64,000 nucleotides of DNA from Haemophilus haemolyticus (GCF_003351405.1 NZ_CP031240.1:310001-374000); one strand, 5' to 3'; shown: positions 18,699-28,386, numbered from the stretch's first letter. Notes: generated from the letters alone by a model not told the origin. Numbers and translations: made by a program.

Positions 18699-21506
18699 AT
18701 GGCCCAAATTGCAGCAAATCCGCTTGTGCTAGTGGATGGTTCTTCTTATTTATATCGTGCATTTCATGCCTTTCCTCCTTTAACTAATGCCGCAGGTGAG
18801 CCAACAGGTGCGATGTACGGCGTATTAAATATGTTAAAAAGCCTCATCTCACAAGTACAACCCACTCATATAGCTGTTGTTTTTGATGCAAAAGGGAAAA
18901 CATTTCGTGATGAAATGTTTGAACAATATAAATCTCACCGCCCGCCAATGCCTGATGATTTGCGCAAACAAATTCAGCCTTTGCACGATATGATTCGTGC
19001 ACTGGGAATTCCGCTTTTGGTGGTGGAAGGCGTTGAGGCAGATGATGTGATCGGCACACTCGCACTACAAGCATCGCGTTTGGATAAAAAAGTGCTCATT
19101 AGTACTGGCGATAAAGATATGGCACAGTTAGTTGATGACAATATTATGCTCATCAACACCATGAATAATAGCCTGTTAGATCGCGAGGGTGTGATTGAAA
19201 AATACGGTATTCCACCTGAACTCATTATTGATTATCTAGCACTCATGGGCGATAGTGCAGATAACATTCCTGGCGTTGCTGGTGTGGGCGAAAAAACCGC
19301 ACTTGGTTTACTACAAGGCATCGGAAGCATGGCTGAGATTTATGCCAATCTTGAAAAAGTAGCTGAATTGCCAATTCGTGGTGCTAAAAAACTAGGTGAA
19401 AAATTATTGGCAGAAAAAAACAATGCCGATCTTTCTTATACATTAGCAACCATCAAAACCGATGTTGAACTTAACGTGACAACAGATGAATTGTTGCTTG
19501 GAGAAAGCCAAAACGATCAACTTATTGAATATTTTGCTCGCTACGAATTTAAACGCTGGCTTAATGAAGTGATGAATGGCTCAGATTCCATTACTCAAAC
19601 TGCTGAACAGCCTGTAAAAATCAACCAGTATCAGGCGACATCACCAGCCCAAAATTCGGTGGGAAATAGTGCGGTAGAAAATGCGCCTAAAATTCAAATC
19701 GATCGTACAAAATATAAAACCTTGCTCACTCAAACGGATTTAACGCGCTGGATTGAAAAACTCAATGCAGCAAAACTTATTGCAGTTGATACTGAAACAG
19801 ATAGCCTTGATTATATGTCTGCAAATTTAGTAGGCATCTCTTTTGCTCTTGAAAATGGCGAAGCTGCTTATTTACCATTGCAATTGGATTATTTGGATGC
19901 GCCAAAAACACTCGAAAAATCGACCGCACTTGCCGCTATCAAACCCATTTTAGAAAATCCTAACATTCGCAAAATTGGACAAAATATTAAATTTGATGAA
20001 AGCATTTTTGCCCGTCATGGTATTGAATTACAAGGTGTTGAATTTGATACGATGTTGCTTTCTTATACGCTAAATAGTACGGGTCGTCATAATATGGACG
20101 ATTTAGCCAAACGTTATTTAGGGCATGAGACTATCGCATTTGAAAGCATTGCAGGAAAAGGGAAAGGCCAGCTTACGTTTAATCAAATTCCATTAGAACA
20201 AGCCACAGAATACGCGGCAGAAGATGCAGATGTGACAATGAAGTTACAACAAGTGCTGTGGTTGAAATTGCAAGAAGAACCAACGCTTGTTGAATTGTAT
20301 AAAACAATGGAATTACCATTGCTTCATGTTCTTTCTCGTATGGAACGTACGGGGGTTTTGATTGATAGTGATGCCCTCTTTATGCAATCTAACGAAATTA
20401 CCACAAGATTAACCGCACTTGAAGAACAAGCTTACGTATTAGCGGGTCAACCATTTAATTTGGCCTCCACCAAACAATTACAAGAAATTTTGTTCGATAA
20501 ACTTGGGCTACCTGTTTTACAAAAAACGCCAAAAGGTGCACCATCAACGAATGAAGAAGTATTGGAAGAATTAGCCTATAGCCACGAATTACCCAAAATT
20601 TTGGTTGAACATCGTGGCTTGAGTAAACTTAAATCCACTTACACGGATAAACTGCCTCAAATGGTCAATTCCCAAACAGGCCGAGTGCATACCTCTTATC
20701 ATCAAGCAGTCACGGCGACAGGGCGTTTATCATCAAGTGATCCAAACCTACAAAATATTCCAATTCGGAATGAAGAAGGTCGTCGTATTCGACAAGCATT
20801 TATCGCGCGTGAAGGTTATTCTATTGTCGCCGCTGACTATTCTCAAATTGAGTTACGCATTATGGCGCATCTTTCCGGCGATCAAGGCTTAATTAACGCC
20901 TTCTCTCAAGGAAAGGATATTCACCGATCCACGGCAGCTGAAATCTTCGGTGTATCATTAGATGAAGTCACCAGCGAGCAACGTCGCAATGCTAAAGCAA
21001 TTAATTTCGGCTTAATTTATGGAATGTCTGCGTTTGGACTTTCACGCCAACTTGGTATTTCCCGTCCAGATGCACAAAAATACATGGATTTATATTTCCA
21101 ACGCTACCCTGGCGTACAGCAATTTATGAGCGATATTCGTGAAAAAGCGAAAGCACAAGGTTATGTGGAAACACTATTTGGTCGCCGTTTATATTTACCT
21201 GATATTAATTCTACCAATGCCATGCGTCGTAAAGGAGCAGAACGTGTAGCGATAAATGCACCGATGCAAGGCACAGCTGCAGATATTATTAAACGAGCAA
21301 TGATTAAACTTGATGAAGTAATCCATCACGATCCAGATATTGAAATGATTATGCAAGTACACGATGAATTGGTATTTGAAGTGCGGTCAGAAAAAGTCGC
21401 GTTTTTCCGTGAACAAATTAAACAACACATGGAAGCCGCTGCTGAATTAGTTGTTCCATTGATTGTGGAAGTGGGTGTTGGACAAAATTGGGATAAAGCG
21501 CACTAA
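18699..21506 (+). CDS. polA: DNA polymerase I
   Basis: Repair and Okazaki-fragment-processing polymerase, 935 residues. Three domains in order: 5' nuclease ([50 protein letters not shown]); 3'-5' exonuclease with intact DTETDSLD (so proofreading is likely functional); and family A polymerase with [38 protein letters not shown], the O-helix [16 protein letters not shown] and the terminal [11 protein letters not shown]. Located divergently from zapA; TATAAT at 18661-18666 is a good -10 for it. Confidence 0.98.
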   Translation: MAQIAANPLVLVDGSSYLYRAFHAFPPLTNAAGEPTGAMYGVLNMLKSLISQVQPTHIAVVFDAKGKTFRDEMFEQYKSHRPPMPDDLRKQIQPLHDMIRALGIPLLVVEGVEADDVIGTLALQASRLDKKVLISTGDKDMAQLVDDNIMLINTMNNSLLDREGVIEKYGIPPELIIDYLALMGDSADNIPGVAGVGEKTALGLLQGIGSMAEIYANLEKVAELPIRGAKKLGEKLLAEKNNADLSYTLATIKTDVELNVTTDELLLGESQNDQLIEYFARYEFKRWLNEVMNGSDSITQTAEQPVKINQYQATSPAQNSVGNSAVENAPKIQIDRTKYKTLLTQTDLTRWIEKLNAAKLIAVDTETDSLDYMSANLVGISFALENGEAAYLPLQLDYLDAPKTLEKSTALAAIKPILENPNIRKIGQNIKFDESIFARHGIELQGVEFDTMLLSYTLNSTGRHNMDDLAKRYLGHETIAFESIAGKGKGQLTFNQIPLEQATEYAAEDADVTMKLQQVLWLKLQEEPTLVELYKTMELPLLHVLSRMERTGVLIDSDALFMQSNEITTRLTALEEQAYVLAGQPFNLASTKQLQEILFDKLGLPVLQKTPKGAPSTNEEVLEELAYSHELPKILVEHRGLSKLKSTYTDKLPQMVNSQTGRVHTSYHQAVTATGRLSSSDPNLQNIPIRNEEGRRIRQAFIAREGYSIVAADYSQIELRIMAHLSGDQGLINAFSQGKDIHRSTAAEIFGVSLDEVTSEQRRNAKAINFGLIYGMSAFGLSRQLGISRPDAQKYMDLYFQRYPGVQQFMSDIREKAKAQGYVETLFGRRLYLPDINSTNAMRRKGAERVAINAPMQGTAADIIKRAMIKLDEVIHHDPDIEMIMQVHDELVFEVRSEKVAFFREQIKQHMEAAAELVVPLIVEVGVGQNWDKAH

Positions 21507-21517
21507 GGAATTTAATC

Positions 21518-21824
21518 ATGAATAAAGTTATTAAAAGTCGCCACTTTACGGCAGAACGTGCTTGGGGAGCCCTCGATATTACCAATATGAATGGTATTTC
21601 GGTGCGTCTGCACTGGACCGATAAACCTTACAAATGGCATATCAATGACGGTGAAGAAGTCTTTGCTGTCATGGATGGTACGGTGGAGATGCGCTACAAA
21701 GAAGATGGTCAAGAGAAAGCCGTATTGCTCCGATATTTTTTATGCGGGTATCGGTACCGAACATGTTGCTCATCCACAAGGTGAAGCGCGTATATTAGTC
21801 ATAGAGAAAGAAGACAGTATTTAA
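21518..21824 (+). pseudogene. Cupin-domain protein, frameshifted
   Basis: A small cupin gene of about 100 codons in two frames. The first frame (from ATG 21518) encodes MNKVIKSRHFTAERAWGALD onward through the cupin strand HINDGEEVFAVMDGTVEMRYK up to about 21730, then runs out of homology and stops at 21784. The continuation (DIFYAGIGTEHVAHPQGEAR to ILVIEKEDSI, stop at 21824) is in the next frame. The net change is +1, or a loss of 5 or 8 bases just before GATATT at 21732. It sits between polA and cyuA, so it may have belonged to the cyuA transcript. A sequencing or assembly error is possible. Confidence 0.8.
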
Positions 21825-21842
21825 CAAATTAAAAAGAATTTT

Positions 21843-23147
21843 ATGAATCAAGAAAGACTTAACGAAATTGAAAAACCATTACTCCACATCGTTAAACATG
21901 ATGTTGTGCCAGCCCTAGGCTGTACTGAACCCATTTCTCTTGCGCTCGCATCTGCTACAGCGGCGAAATATTTGGGCAAAACACCTGAACGCATTGAAGC
22001 CAAAGTATCTCCTAATCTAATGAAAAATGGATTGGGTGTTGCAGTGCCTGGAACTGGCATGGTCGGCTTACCCATTGCTGCGGCAATTGGTGCATTAGGC
22101 GGTAATCCAGATGGCGGTTTAGAAGTATTAAAACATATTACCCCAGAGCAAGTTACTGCCACTAAAACTATGCTTGAACAAAAATTAGTGAGTGTAGATA
22201 TTCATCAAACCGAACATATTTTATATTCAGAATCAACATTGTTTGCCGATAATGATTACGTAAAAGTCGCAATTCAAGATCAGCATACCAATGTTATTTT
22301 GATCGAAAAAAATGGTGAAATAATTTTTCAGAAAGTGGAAGACGAATGTGCTAATTGCGATCCTTATGAAGTTTTTAAACAAATTAGTGCACGAGAGATT
22401 TTTGAATTTTCTAATGCGGTTGAATTAGAAAAAATTCGTTTTATTCGTCAAGCTGCAGAGCTTAATCGAGCACTTTCAGATGAAGGTTTGCGAGAAAATT
22501 ATGGCTTGCATATTGGCCGCACATTGAGAAAACAAGTGGGTAGCGGTTTAATTTCTGATGATTTATTAAGCAAAATTATGATTGAAACTACAGCCGCATC
22601 AGATGCAAGAATGGGCGGAGCAACGTTGCCAGCAATGAGTAATTCAGGTTCAGGCAATCAAGGAATTGCGGCAACGATGCCTGTTGTCGTTGTTGCAGAT
22701 TATCTCAAGGTGAGTGAGGAAAAACGAATCCGCGCACTTTTCTTATCCCACTTAATGGCCATTTATATTCATAGTAAATTACCAAAACTCTCCGCACTTT
22801 GTGCTGTGACTACAGCATCAATGGGAAGTTGCGCTGGTATTGCTTATTTACTCACAGGTAAATTTGAAACAGCCAGCATGGGTATCTGCAGCATGATTGG
22901 CGATATTAGCGGCATCATCTGTGATGGCGCAGCCAATAGCTGCGCAATGAAAGTCTCCACCAGCGTTGCTTCAGGCTATAAATCGGTACTTATGGCAATG
23001 GATGAAACCCATGTTACTGGCAACGAAGGGATTGTCGAACATGATCTTGATCGAACCATTGATAATCTCTGTGCTATTGCATCAAAAAGTATGCAACATA
23101 TTGACAGACAGGTTATCGAAATTATGGTGAGTAAACCTTGTCCTTAA
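21843..23147 (+). CDS. cyuA: L-cysteine desulfidase (CyuA/YhaM, UPF0597 family)
   Basis: Iron-sulfur enzyme that breaks cysteine into pyruvate, ammonia and sulfide. The 434-residue protein matches the E. coli YhaM/CyuA layout: ALGCTEPISLALA near the N-terminus, SPNLMKNGLGVAVPGTGMVG, AASDARMGGATLPAMSNSGSG and VVVVADYLKVSEEKRIRA. The later cysteines in SALCAVTTASMGSCAG and ICDGAANSCAMKV, with the first CTEP cysteine, are the likely [4Fe-4S] ligands. Only 18 bases follow the broken cupin gene. A perfect 28-bp palindrome at 23212-23239 ends the transcript. Confidence 0.88.
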   Translation: MNQERLNEIEKPLLHIVKHDVVPALGCTEPISLALASATAAKYLGKTPERIEAKVSPNLMKNGLGVAVPGTGMVGLPIAAAIGALGGNPDGGLEVLKHITPEQVTATKTMLEQKLVSVDIHQTEHILYSESTLFADNDYVKVAIQDQHTNVILIEKNGEIIFQKVEDECANCDPYEVFKQISAREIFEFSNAVELEKIRFIRQAAELNRALSDEGLRENYGLHIGRTLRKQVGSGLISDDLLSKIMIETTAASDARMGGATLPAMSNSGSGNQGIAATMPVVVVADYLKVSEEKRIRALFLSHLMAIYIHSKLPKLSALCAVTTASMGSCAGIAYLLTGKFETASMGICSMIGDISGIICDGAANSCAMKVSTSVASGYKSVLMAMDETHVTGNEGIVEHDLDRTIDNLCAIASKSMQHIDRQVIEIMVSKPCP

Positions 23148-23211
23148 TGAAAATAAAGTGCGGTGAAAAATAAAGAAATTTCAATTTCACTGGAATTTAT
23201 CGTAAACAAAA

Positions 23212-23239
23212 GGGTTGAGTATAAATTTATACTCAACCC
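23212..23239. terminator. Bidirectional terminator (28-bp perfect palindrome)
   Basis: GGGTTGAGTATAAA and its exact complement, followed by TTTATC on the plus strand and preceded by AAACAAA. It lies between the convergent cyuA and hugZ-like genes. Confidence 0.8.
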
Positions 23240-23262
23240 TTTATCTTCATTAAGAGACGATA

Positions 23263-24024
23263 TTATTTATCGCTTTCTTTTTCGTGTGGATTGCCTTTGA
23301 CACCAATATGAGAAATTTCCCCGTTAGCATCAATCAAATAAGCTTGGCCAAAACCTCTTACAAAACGGCCTGTACCAAATGTAAGTTCAACTAAATCAAA
23401 ATCAGTAAATTCACGGATCGTTTTAATTCCGCCTACATCGTTCATAGTTTCCGCTAATTTATCTAAGACTTTTTCAACAATTGGATCTTCACGAGGAATA
23501 AAACGCGCACTCGCTTTATAGCGTAAACGAGTACGTACAATGATAGATTTTGCTTTGCTTTCATCTTCTAAAAACATCACTTCTACTTGATTAGGATTAC
23601 GTTTTAAATTGTCATAATGCTCTGCAATGGCACTGATATAAATATAATATTTTCCATCAAGCAAAATAATTGGCGCATAAGATGCCATCGGTAAGCCATC
23701 TTTATCTAAAGTGGCAAGCACACAGCTTTTAAACTCTTGACGAAATTCATCAATTTTAGCTTTGATACGATCGTAATTTGCAACTGGTTTATTTTCTACA
23801 CAAAGATTAATGATCGCTTGTTTAATTGAACCTGCGTCAGCTTGTTGTGGAAATTCCACGCGTAATGTTTTACCACCATTATATTTAAAATCTAAACCAC
23901 CAAAATCTACATTAACTAGCGTCACATCCGTAATTTCATTTGCACCACCAAATTTTTTACAAAGAGCAGCCATATCATCTTTGTGATGATCATTCATGTG
24001 AGTGATAATTCGATTGAAATCCAT
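23263..24024 (-). CDS. hugZ: HugZ/HutZ-type haem-utilisation protein (split-barrel FMN-binding fold)
   Basis: Probable haem-degrading or haem-handling protein of the HugZ family, 253 residues. An N-terminal DUF2470 domain ([27 protein letters not shown]) is fused to a pyridoxamine-phosphate-oxidase-like split barrel ([59 protein letters not shown]); the C-terminal part includes [16 protein letters not shown]. Known members bind haem and open the porphyrin ring. It neighbours the haem-binding lipoprotein gene hbpA, and a Fur-like inverted repeat covers its presumed -10 region. Enzymatic activity of the Haemophilus member is inferred, not known to me. Confidence 0.78.
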   Translation of the reverse strand: MDFNRIITHMNDHHKDDMAALCKKFGGANEITDVTLVNVDFGGLDFKYNGGKTLRVEFPQQADAGSIKQAIINLCVENKPVANYDRIKAKIDEFRQEFKSCVLATLDKDGLPMASYAPIILLDGKYYIYISAIAEHYDNLKRNPNQVEVMFLEDESKAKSIIVRTRLRYKASARFIPREDPIVEKVLDKLAETMNDVGGIKTIREFTDFDLVELTFGTGRFVRGFGQAYLIDANGEISHIGVKGNPHEKESDK

Positions 24025-24082
24025 TTTTGTTCCTTATATTTACGATTAATCTCATTATTCTACGGATTATCTTCCGAGAGGA

Positions 24083-24099
24083 ATAATGTTGAGCATTAT
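24083..24099 (-). promoter_or_regulatory. Candidate Fur box over the hugZ promoter
   Basis: ATAATGTTGAGCATTAT is an inverted repeat (ATAATG-N5-CATTAT) matching 14 of the 17 core positions of the Fur consensus. On the minus strand it overlaps TATAAT (24100-24095), a good -10 for hugZ about 70 bases before the start. Repression by iron-loaded Fur would fit a haem-use gene. Confidence 0.5.
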
Positions 24100-24157
24100 A
24101 CTCAAGTAAAATATATTTAACATATTTTTTACAAAATGATAATATTTCAAATAAAAA

Positions 24158-24179
24158 GGCCCTTACTAAATAAGGGCCC
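24158..24179 (-). terminator. Terminator of hbpA
   Basis: Stem GGCCCTTA / TAAGGGCC with a short loop, then TTTTTATTTG on the minus strand. Confidence 0.85.
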
Positions 24180-24202
24180 TAAAAGAACTGAAATGCTATT
24201 AA

Positions 24203-25846
24203 TTATTTACCGTCAACACTCACGCCATAGAAAGCATCATAGCCAAATGGGCTTTGTACATAGCCTTTTACGCGTGGACTAAGTGGTGCAAAACCTACAG
24301 AGTGCGCAACTGGAATCCAAGGTGCCTGATTATGAATGATAACTTGCGCTTGTTTATAAAGCGCGGTGCGTTCTTCCTTATTTGTTAATCCGATTGCTTT
24401 ATCTAGTAATGCATCAAATTCTGGATTTTTAAAACGAGCCATATTGGAATTACCCACATTTGAACTTGCCAATAACGGAGATAAGAAGTTATCAGGATCA
24501 CCATTATCACCAGACCATCCAAAGATACCAGCAGTTAACTCACCCGCTTTCGCACGTTTTTGGTAATCCGCCCATTCATAGGTAACAGGGTTAGTTTTTA
24601 CACCAACTTTTGCCCAGTCCGCCATGATAAGTTCAGCCATACGTTTTGGATTTGGATTAGAGGCACGAACAACAGGTTGAATCCAAAAATCAGTTTCAAA
24701 ACCATTTGGATAACCTGCTTCAGCTAAAAGTTGTTTTGCTTTTTCGGGATCGTACGGATAATCTTGAACTTCATCGTTGTAACTCCAAATTGTTGGAGGT
24801 AGTGGATTTTTAGCTGGTGTACCTGCGCCTTGGTAAACAGCTTCAATAATCGCTTTTTTATCTACTGCGTAGTTCAGTGCTTGACGAACTTTGACATTAT
24901 CAAACGGTGCTTTTTCGGTATTAAACGCGATATACGCCACGTTCAAACCTTTTTGTTCCAAAAGTTGTACTTTTGGATCTATTTTCATTTTGACTAAATC
25001 CGCTACATTCGGGAATAAAATTAAATCACAAGATCCAGCCTGTAATTTTGCATAACGTGTTGTCGCATCTGGCACAATATTGATAACTAAACGATCCAAT
25101 GGTGTTCTACCTTTCCAATAGTTTTCGTTTGCTACATACTGGGCTGCCTGATCTGTTTTGTAATCAACAAAAACAAATGGGCCAGTCCCTACTGGGCGAT
25201 TATCAATTGTTTCTGGCTTACCTGCTTTCAGCATTGCATCAGCATATTCTGCGGAATAAATAGAAATAAAATCCATACCTAAACTTGCCAAGAAAGTCGC
25301 ATCTTTTTTGTTCAAGGTAATACGAATTGTGTTGTCATCTAGTTTTTCCACTGATTTCAACAATTCAGGGAATTTCATTGCTTTGAAATACGGATAAGTC
25401 CCTTTAGATACATTGTGATATGGATGATTTGGATCTAACTGACGTTGGAATGAAAATACAACATCATCTGCATTAAAATCACGTGTTGGGGTAAATTCTT
25501 TTGTTGTATGGAATTTAACACCTTTTCTTAAATGGAATGTGTAAGTTAAACCATCATCGCTAATTTCCCAGCTTTCAGCTAAAGCTGGTTCAATATCCGT
25601 TGAGCCTTTTTTAAATTCAACTAAGCGGTTATACACCTGTTGTGAGCTGGCATTATAAGATGTTCCCTCCATTACAAGTGCAGGGCTAAATCCTAAAGGT
25701 GCTTTTGCTGTACAGTAAACGAAAGTATTGTTAGATGCAGATTTGGTTTCAGCTTGTGCGGTCGGTTTATTTGTCGAACCTGATTGATCACAGGCAGCTA
25801 ATACAAGAGTTGCAGCCGCAAGAGTTAGTGTTGCTTTTAGCTTCAT
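24203..25846 (-). CDS. hbpA: Haem/glutathione-binding periplasmic lipoprotein HbpA (DppA-like)
   Basis: Extracytoplasmic solute-binding protein (SBP_bac_5 family, DppA-like), 547 residues. The signal peptide ends in the lipobox LVLAAC (Cys19), predicting an inner-membrane-anchored lipoprotein. Family signatures seen: SWEISDDGLTYTFHLRKGVKFH, NADDVVFSFQRQLDP, VRQALNYAVDKKAIIEAVYQ and the C-terminal APWIPVAHSVGFAPL. In H. influenzae this protein was first described as haem-binding and later shown to prime glutathione uptake through the Dpp permease. No permease genes are adjacent, so it must work with one encoded elsewhere. Single gene with its own terminator; next to the hugZ-like gene. Confidence 0.92.
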   Translation of the reverse strand: MKLKATLTLAAATLVLAACDQSGSTNKPTAQAETKSASNNTFVYCTAKAPLGFSPALVMEGTSYNASSQQVYNRLVEFKKGSTDIEPALAESWEISDDGLTYTFHLRKGVKFHTTKEFTPTRDFNADDVVFSFQRQLDPNHPYHNVSKGTYPYFKAMKFPELLKSVEKLDDNTIRITLNKKDATFLASLGMDFISIYSAEYADAMLKAGKPETIDNRPVGTGPFVFVDYKTDQAAQYVANENYWKGRTPLDRLVINIVPDATTRYAKLQAGSCDLILFPNVADLVKMKIDPKVQLLEQKGLNVAYIAFNTEKAPFDNVKVRQALNYAVDKKAIIEAVYQGAGTPAKNPLPPTIWSYNDEVQDYPYDPEKAKQLLAEAGYPNGFETDFWIQPVVRASNPNPKRMAELIMADWAKVGVKTNPVTYEWADYQKRAKAGELTAGIFGWSGDNGDPDNFLSPLLASSNVGNSNMARFKNPEFDALLDKAIGLTNKEERTALYKQAQVIIHNQAPWIPVAHSVGFAPLSPRVKGYVQSPFGYDAFYGVSVDGK

Positions 25847-25999
25847 GATAGTTCCTCACTTTGTTGGCAGAGATTTATTCGAGCATTGTCATATAACCAA
25901 GATGCTAGATAAATCCTATCTAAAATAAATGTTTAATAAGATATAAGCAAATGTCGCTTTTTTTAAATAAAAAAGTTCTATGGATTATAACAAATTAAT

Positions 26000-27388
26000 C
26001 TAAGGCATTTTTCGTAAATGATCGCCATCATTTTTGTGTAATTTCATAAGCGACCAAACAAGGGCGATTGCAAAAAGTGATGAAGTTAAAAAAGTATAGC
26101 TGAATGCCTGTTGTAAGCCATCACTCGCGCTAAAGAAATGTCGATAAAGATTTAAGATTATTGATGACACAGCAATACCAAATCCAATCCCAACTTGCTG
26201 TACAATACTTAATACGGTAGAACCTGTGCCAGCTTGTTGTTTTGAAAGATCACCAACAGTCAACGTATTGATTGAAGTGAAAATTATCGACATGCAAGCG
26301 CCATACCACATGAGATTACAAATAATCCAAGTCAGAGAACTTTGTTTATCTAACCAAGCCATTGAAATCACAGAGCCAGCCATCAAAAGTGCGGATGAAA
26401 TTAACGTTGTTTTATAGCCCCAATGATTTAAAATTCGTCCAATTAATATTTTCAAAATCACAGAAATTAGCGCAATCGGCGCTAATAGCCAACCTGACAT
26501 TTCAGCACTGTAACCGAAAGATAATTGGAACATCAAAGGCAATAAAAAGGGAACGCCAGATGCAGATAATCGGATAAAAATATTGGCAATGATGCCTAAT
26601 CTGAATGTACGAGTGCGGAAAAGGGATAAAGGTAAAATGGCATCTTCATTGTTTTTGGCATAGCTACAATACGCCACGAGTAACAGAACACCAACAACTA
26701 ACACGCTATAGGTTGTAATTGTACTATGCTGGCTTTCACCGAGTAAATCCAAACCAAGTGTGATGCCGACTAACCCTAATGCAAACAGTAAAAAACCTGT
26801 CCAATCTAGTTTCTCTGCTTCTCCTTTAATGTTACTCATCACGCTGCCCGATGCCAAAATCCCTAGTGCACCAATTGGAATATTAATTAAAAAAATCCAG
26901 TGCCAACTGGCGTGAATGACTAACCATCCACCTAAAATAGGCCCTAGAATTGGTCCGATCAAACCTGCAGTTGCCATTAAATTCCAAGCATTAACTAATT
27001 GTTGTTTAGGGACAGCTTGAATAATTGCTAAACGCGCCACTGGCATCATAAAAGCACCGCCTATCCCTTGAATCACTCTGGCTAAGATTAAACTTTCTAA
27101 ATTAGGAGCAGCAGCACAAGCGATAGAACCTAAAATAAAAGTCAACACTGCAGCGCGAAAAACGGTTAATGTCCCAAATTTTGTCGCAGCCCAAGCGGTA
27201 AGAGGAATAAATAATGCAACGGCTAAAGAATAAGCAATAATCGCCATTTGCATTTCAAAGGCGGGTTTATGTAAATCGGAGGATATCGCCGGTAGGGCAG
27301 TATTAAGAATGGTGGCATCTAGGCTTTGCATAAAAAGTGCCATTGCTGCTACCCAAGCTAAACCGCGATAGGCATTGGATTCAGTCAT
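26000..27388 (-). CDS. MFS multidrug efflux transporter, DHA2 (EmrB/QacA) family
   Basis: Inner-membrane proton-driven exporter of 462 residues with about 14 hydrophobic segments. DHA2 signatures: MQSLDATILNTALPAISSDL (motif D1), LILARVIQGIGGAFMMPVARL (motif B region) and LIGPILGPILGGWLVIHASW (motif C, antiporter). The start at 27388 overlaps the mobB stop codon by four bases (ATGA), so it is translationally coupled to mobB; an in-frame upstream ATG at 27415 lies inside mobB and is unlikely. No emrA-type adaptor gene is adjacent. Substrate unknown. Confidence 0.88.
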   Translation of the reverse strand: MTESNAYRGLAWVAAMALFMQSLDATILNTALPAISSDLHKPAFEMQMAIIAYSLAVALFIPLTAWAATKFGTLTVFRAAVLTFILGSIACAAAPNLESLILARVIQGIGGAFMMPVARLAIIQAVPKQQLVNAWNLMATAGLIGPILGPILGGWLVIHASWHWIFLINIPIGALGILASGSVMSNIKGEAEKLDWTGFLLFALGLVGITLGLDLLGESQHSTITTYSVLVVGVLLLVAYCSYAKNNEDAILPLSLFRTRTFRLGIIANIFIRLSASGVPFLLPLMFQLSFGYSAEMSGWLLAPIALISVILKILIGRILNHWGYKTTLISSALLMAGSVISMAWLDKQSSLTWIICNLMWYGACMSIIFTSINTLTVGDLSKQQAGTGSTVLSIVQQVGIGFGIAVSSIILNLYRHFFSASDGLQQAFSYTFLTSSLFAIALVWSLMKLHKNDGDHLRKMP

Positions 27389-27900
27389 CGTGCTCCGTGA
27401 AAATGGTGCAACCAATTTTCAATAAAATCGGCAATTTGCGGAATGCGGTTAATATCCAACAAAGTGCGATCAATTTCAAGGGGATAATTAGTCGCAACCG
27501 CCACGACATATTCGTCAATTTCTGGTAAAGGTTTTGTCATTTCTTGACGGTGAAGCAAAATCTTTGGAATTGACTCTTGTTTAAAGCCTTCCACCAACAC
27601 TAAATCCGTTAAAGTGCGGTCAAATTGTTGCGCTAAATAATCCAATGAAACAGGTTTTGGCGTTTCCGTCATGATCGCCCAGCGTTCATCATTCGCTAAA
27701 ATGACTTGAGAGGAACCTGCCTCTTTCATACGCCAACTATCTTTTCCTTCCTTATCAATTTGCATATTGTGATGGCTATGTTTAATCACTGAAACGCGAA
27801 TGTGACGAGCGATAAGCTCTGAGATAAGTTTTTCTAATAATGTTGTTTTACCGCTACCGCTGTAACCGGTAATTCCAAGTAAAGGAATCTGATTGTTCAT
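27385..27900 (-). CDS. mobB: Molybdopterin-guanine dinucleotide biosynthesis adapter MobB
   Basis: GTP-binding P-loop protein that assists MobA in forming the bis-MGD cofactor of molybdoenzymes. The 171 residues carry a Walker A in GITGYSGSGKTTLLEKL, the conserved VIKHSHHNMQIDKEGKDSWR, and VLVEGFKQESIPKILL. I chose ATG 27900 (MNNQIPLLGITGY), with AAGGT upstream, over the in-frame ATG at 27921. mobA is in the same window (32163) but not in the same operon. It overlaps the following MFS gene by 4 bases. Confidence 0.93.
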   Translation of the reverse strand: MNNQIPLLGITGYSGSGKTTLLEKLISELIARHIRVSVIKHSHHNMQIDKEGKDSWRMKEAGSSQVILANDERWAIMTETPKPVSLDYLAQQFDRTLTDLVLVEGFKQESIPKILLHRQEMTKPLPEIDEYVVAVATNYPLEIDRTLLDINRIPQIADFIENWLHHFHGAR

Positions 27901-27938
27901 AAAAATAACCTTAAAAATCACCGCACTTTAGATACGGA

Positions 27939-27962
27939 AAACCCCGAAAGATCGGGGTTAAT
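27939..27962 (-). terminator. Terminator behind the small membrane-protein genes
   Basis: Stem AACCCCGA / TCGGGGTT with loop TCTT, followed on the minus strand by TTCC, so the U-run is short. It separates the two tiny genes from mobB. Confidence 0.65.
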
Positions 27963-27965
27963 AAA

Positions 27966-28052
27966 TTAAGAATGTTTTGCTGCGTAAGTTGCAAAAATAA
28001 AAGCAGCAATGGATATGAGAGCAAGAATGCCAAGACCAATTGTAAACCACAT
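27966..28052 (-). CDS. Tiny single-span membrane protein (28 aa), not recognised
   Basis: A 28-codon frame: MWFTIGLGILALI, then SIAAFIFATYAAKHS. It is one hydrophobic helix with a polar C-terminus. The ribosome-binding site GGAGAAG lies inside the end of the upstream 73-codon gene, and the ATG begins one base after that gene's TAA stop, implying translational coupling. A hairpin directly follows the stop. The organisation is that of a genuine small-protein gene, but I do not recognise a family; its size and shape recall small accessory subunits of membrane complexes. Confidence 0.6.
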   Translation of the reverse strand: MWFTIGLGILALISIAAFIFATYAAKHS

Positions 28053-28053
28053 A

Positions 28054-28275
28054 TTATTTCTTCTCCGATAGTTGACGAAAAATACGCCCAACAGCTAGGC
28101 AAAAGTAAGTGACAACAAGTAAGGAAGCAATATTCAATACTTTCAATAAAAAAACTGTTTCTCCGTAAAGTATAACAGGCATTGCTAGAATAGCAACTTT
28201 TGCCACATCATCACTAAGTTTTGACCAAGCCTCTAAAGAGCTTTTCTCAATGGGTAATTTAAATAAATTCAGCAT
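28054..28275 (-). CDS. Small membrane protein (73 aa), unknown function
   Basis: MLNLFKLPIEKSSLEAWSKL opens a 73-residue protein with an amphipathic N-terminus and two hydrophobic segments (VAKVAILAMPVILYG and VLNIASLLVVTYFCLAVG), ending RIFRQLSEKK. The start at 28275 has GGAGA upstream; an in-frame ATG at 28323 lacks a ribosome-binding site. First gene after a perfect CRP-S-type palindrome; followed with a one-base gap by the 28-codon gene. No family recognised. Confidence 0.75.
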   Translation of the reverse strand: MLNLFKLPIEKSSLEAWSKLSDDVAKVAILAMPVILYGETVFLLKVLNIASLLVVTYFCLAVGRIFRQLSEKK

Positions 28276-28343
28276 AGTTTCTCCGATGAATAAAAGAGAA
28301 ATTTTGCTGGAATAGGAAGACAATTACTCAATTAGCTTTGTAG

Positions 28344-28363
28344 TTTGCGATCTAGATCGCAAA
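28344..28363. promoter_or_regulatory. Perfect CRP-S (Sxy-dependent competence) type palindrome
   Basis: TTTGCGATCTAGATCGCAAA is a perfect 20-bp palindrome. It carries TGCGA-N6-TCGCA, the half-sites that distinguish competence-regulon CRP-S sites from ordinary CRP sites (TGTGA). It lies between the rseC stop and the 73-codon gene. TAATTG at 28326-28321 on the minus strand would be a -10 at about the class II distance. Confidence 0.65.
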
Positions 28364-28386
28364 AATAATAAAAAGCGAATAAAAAC

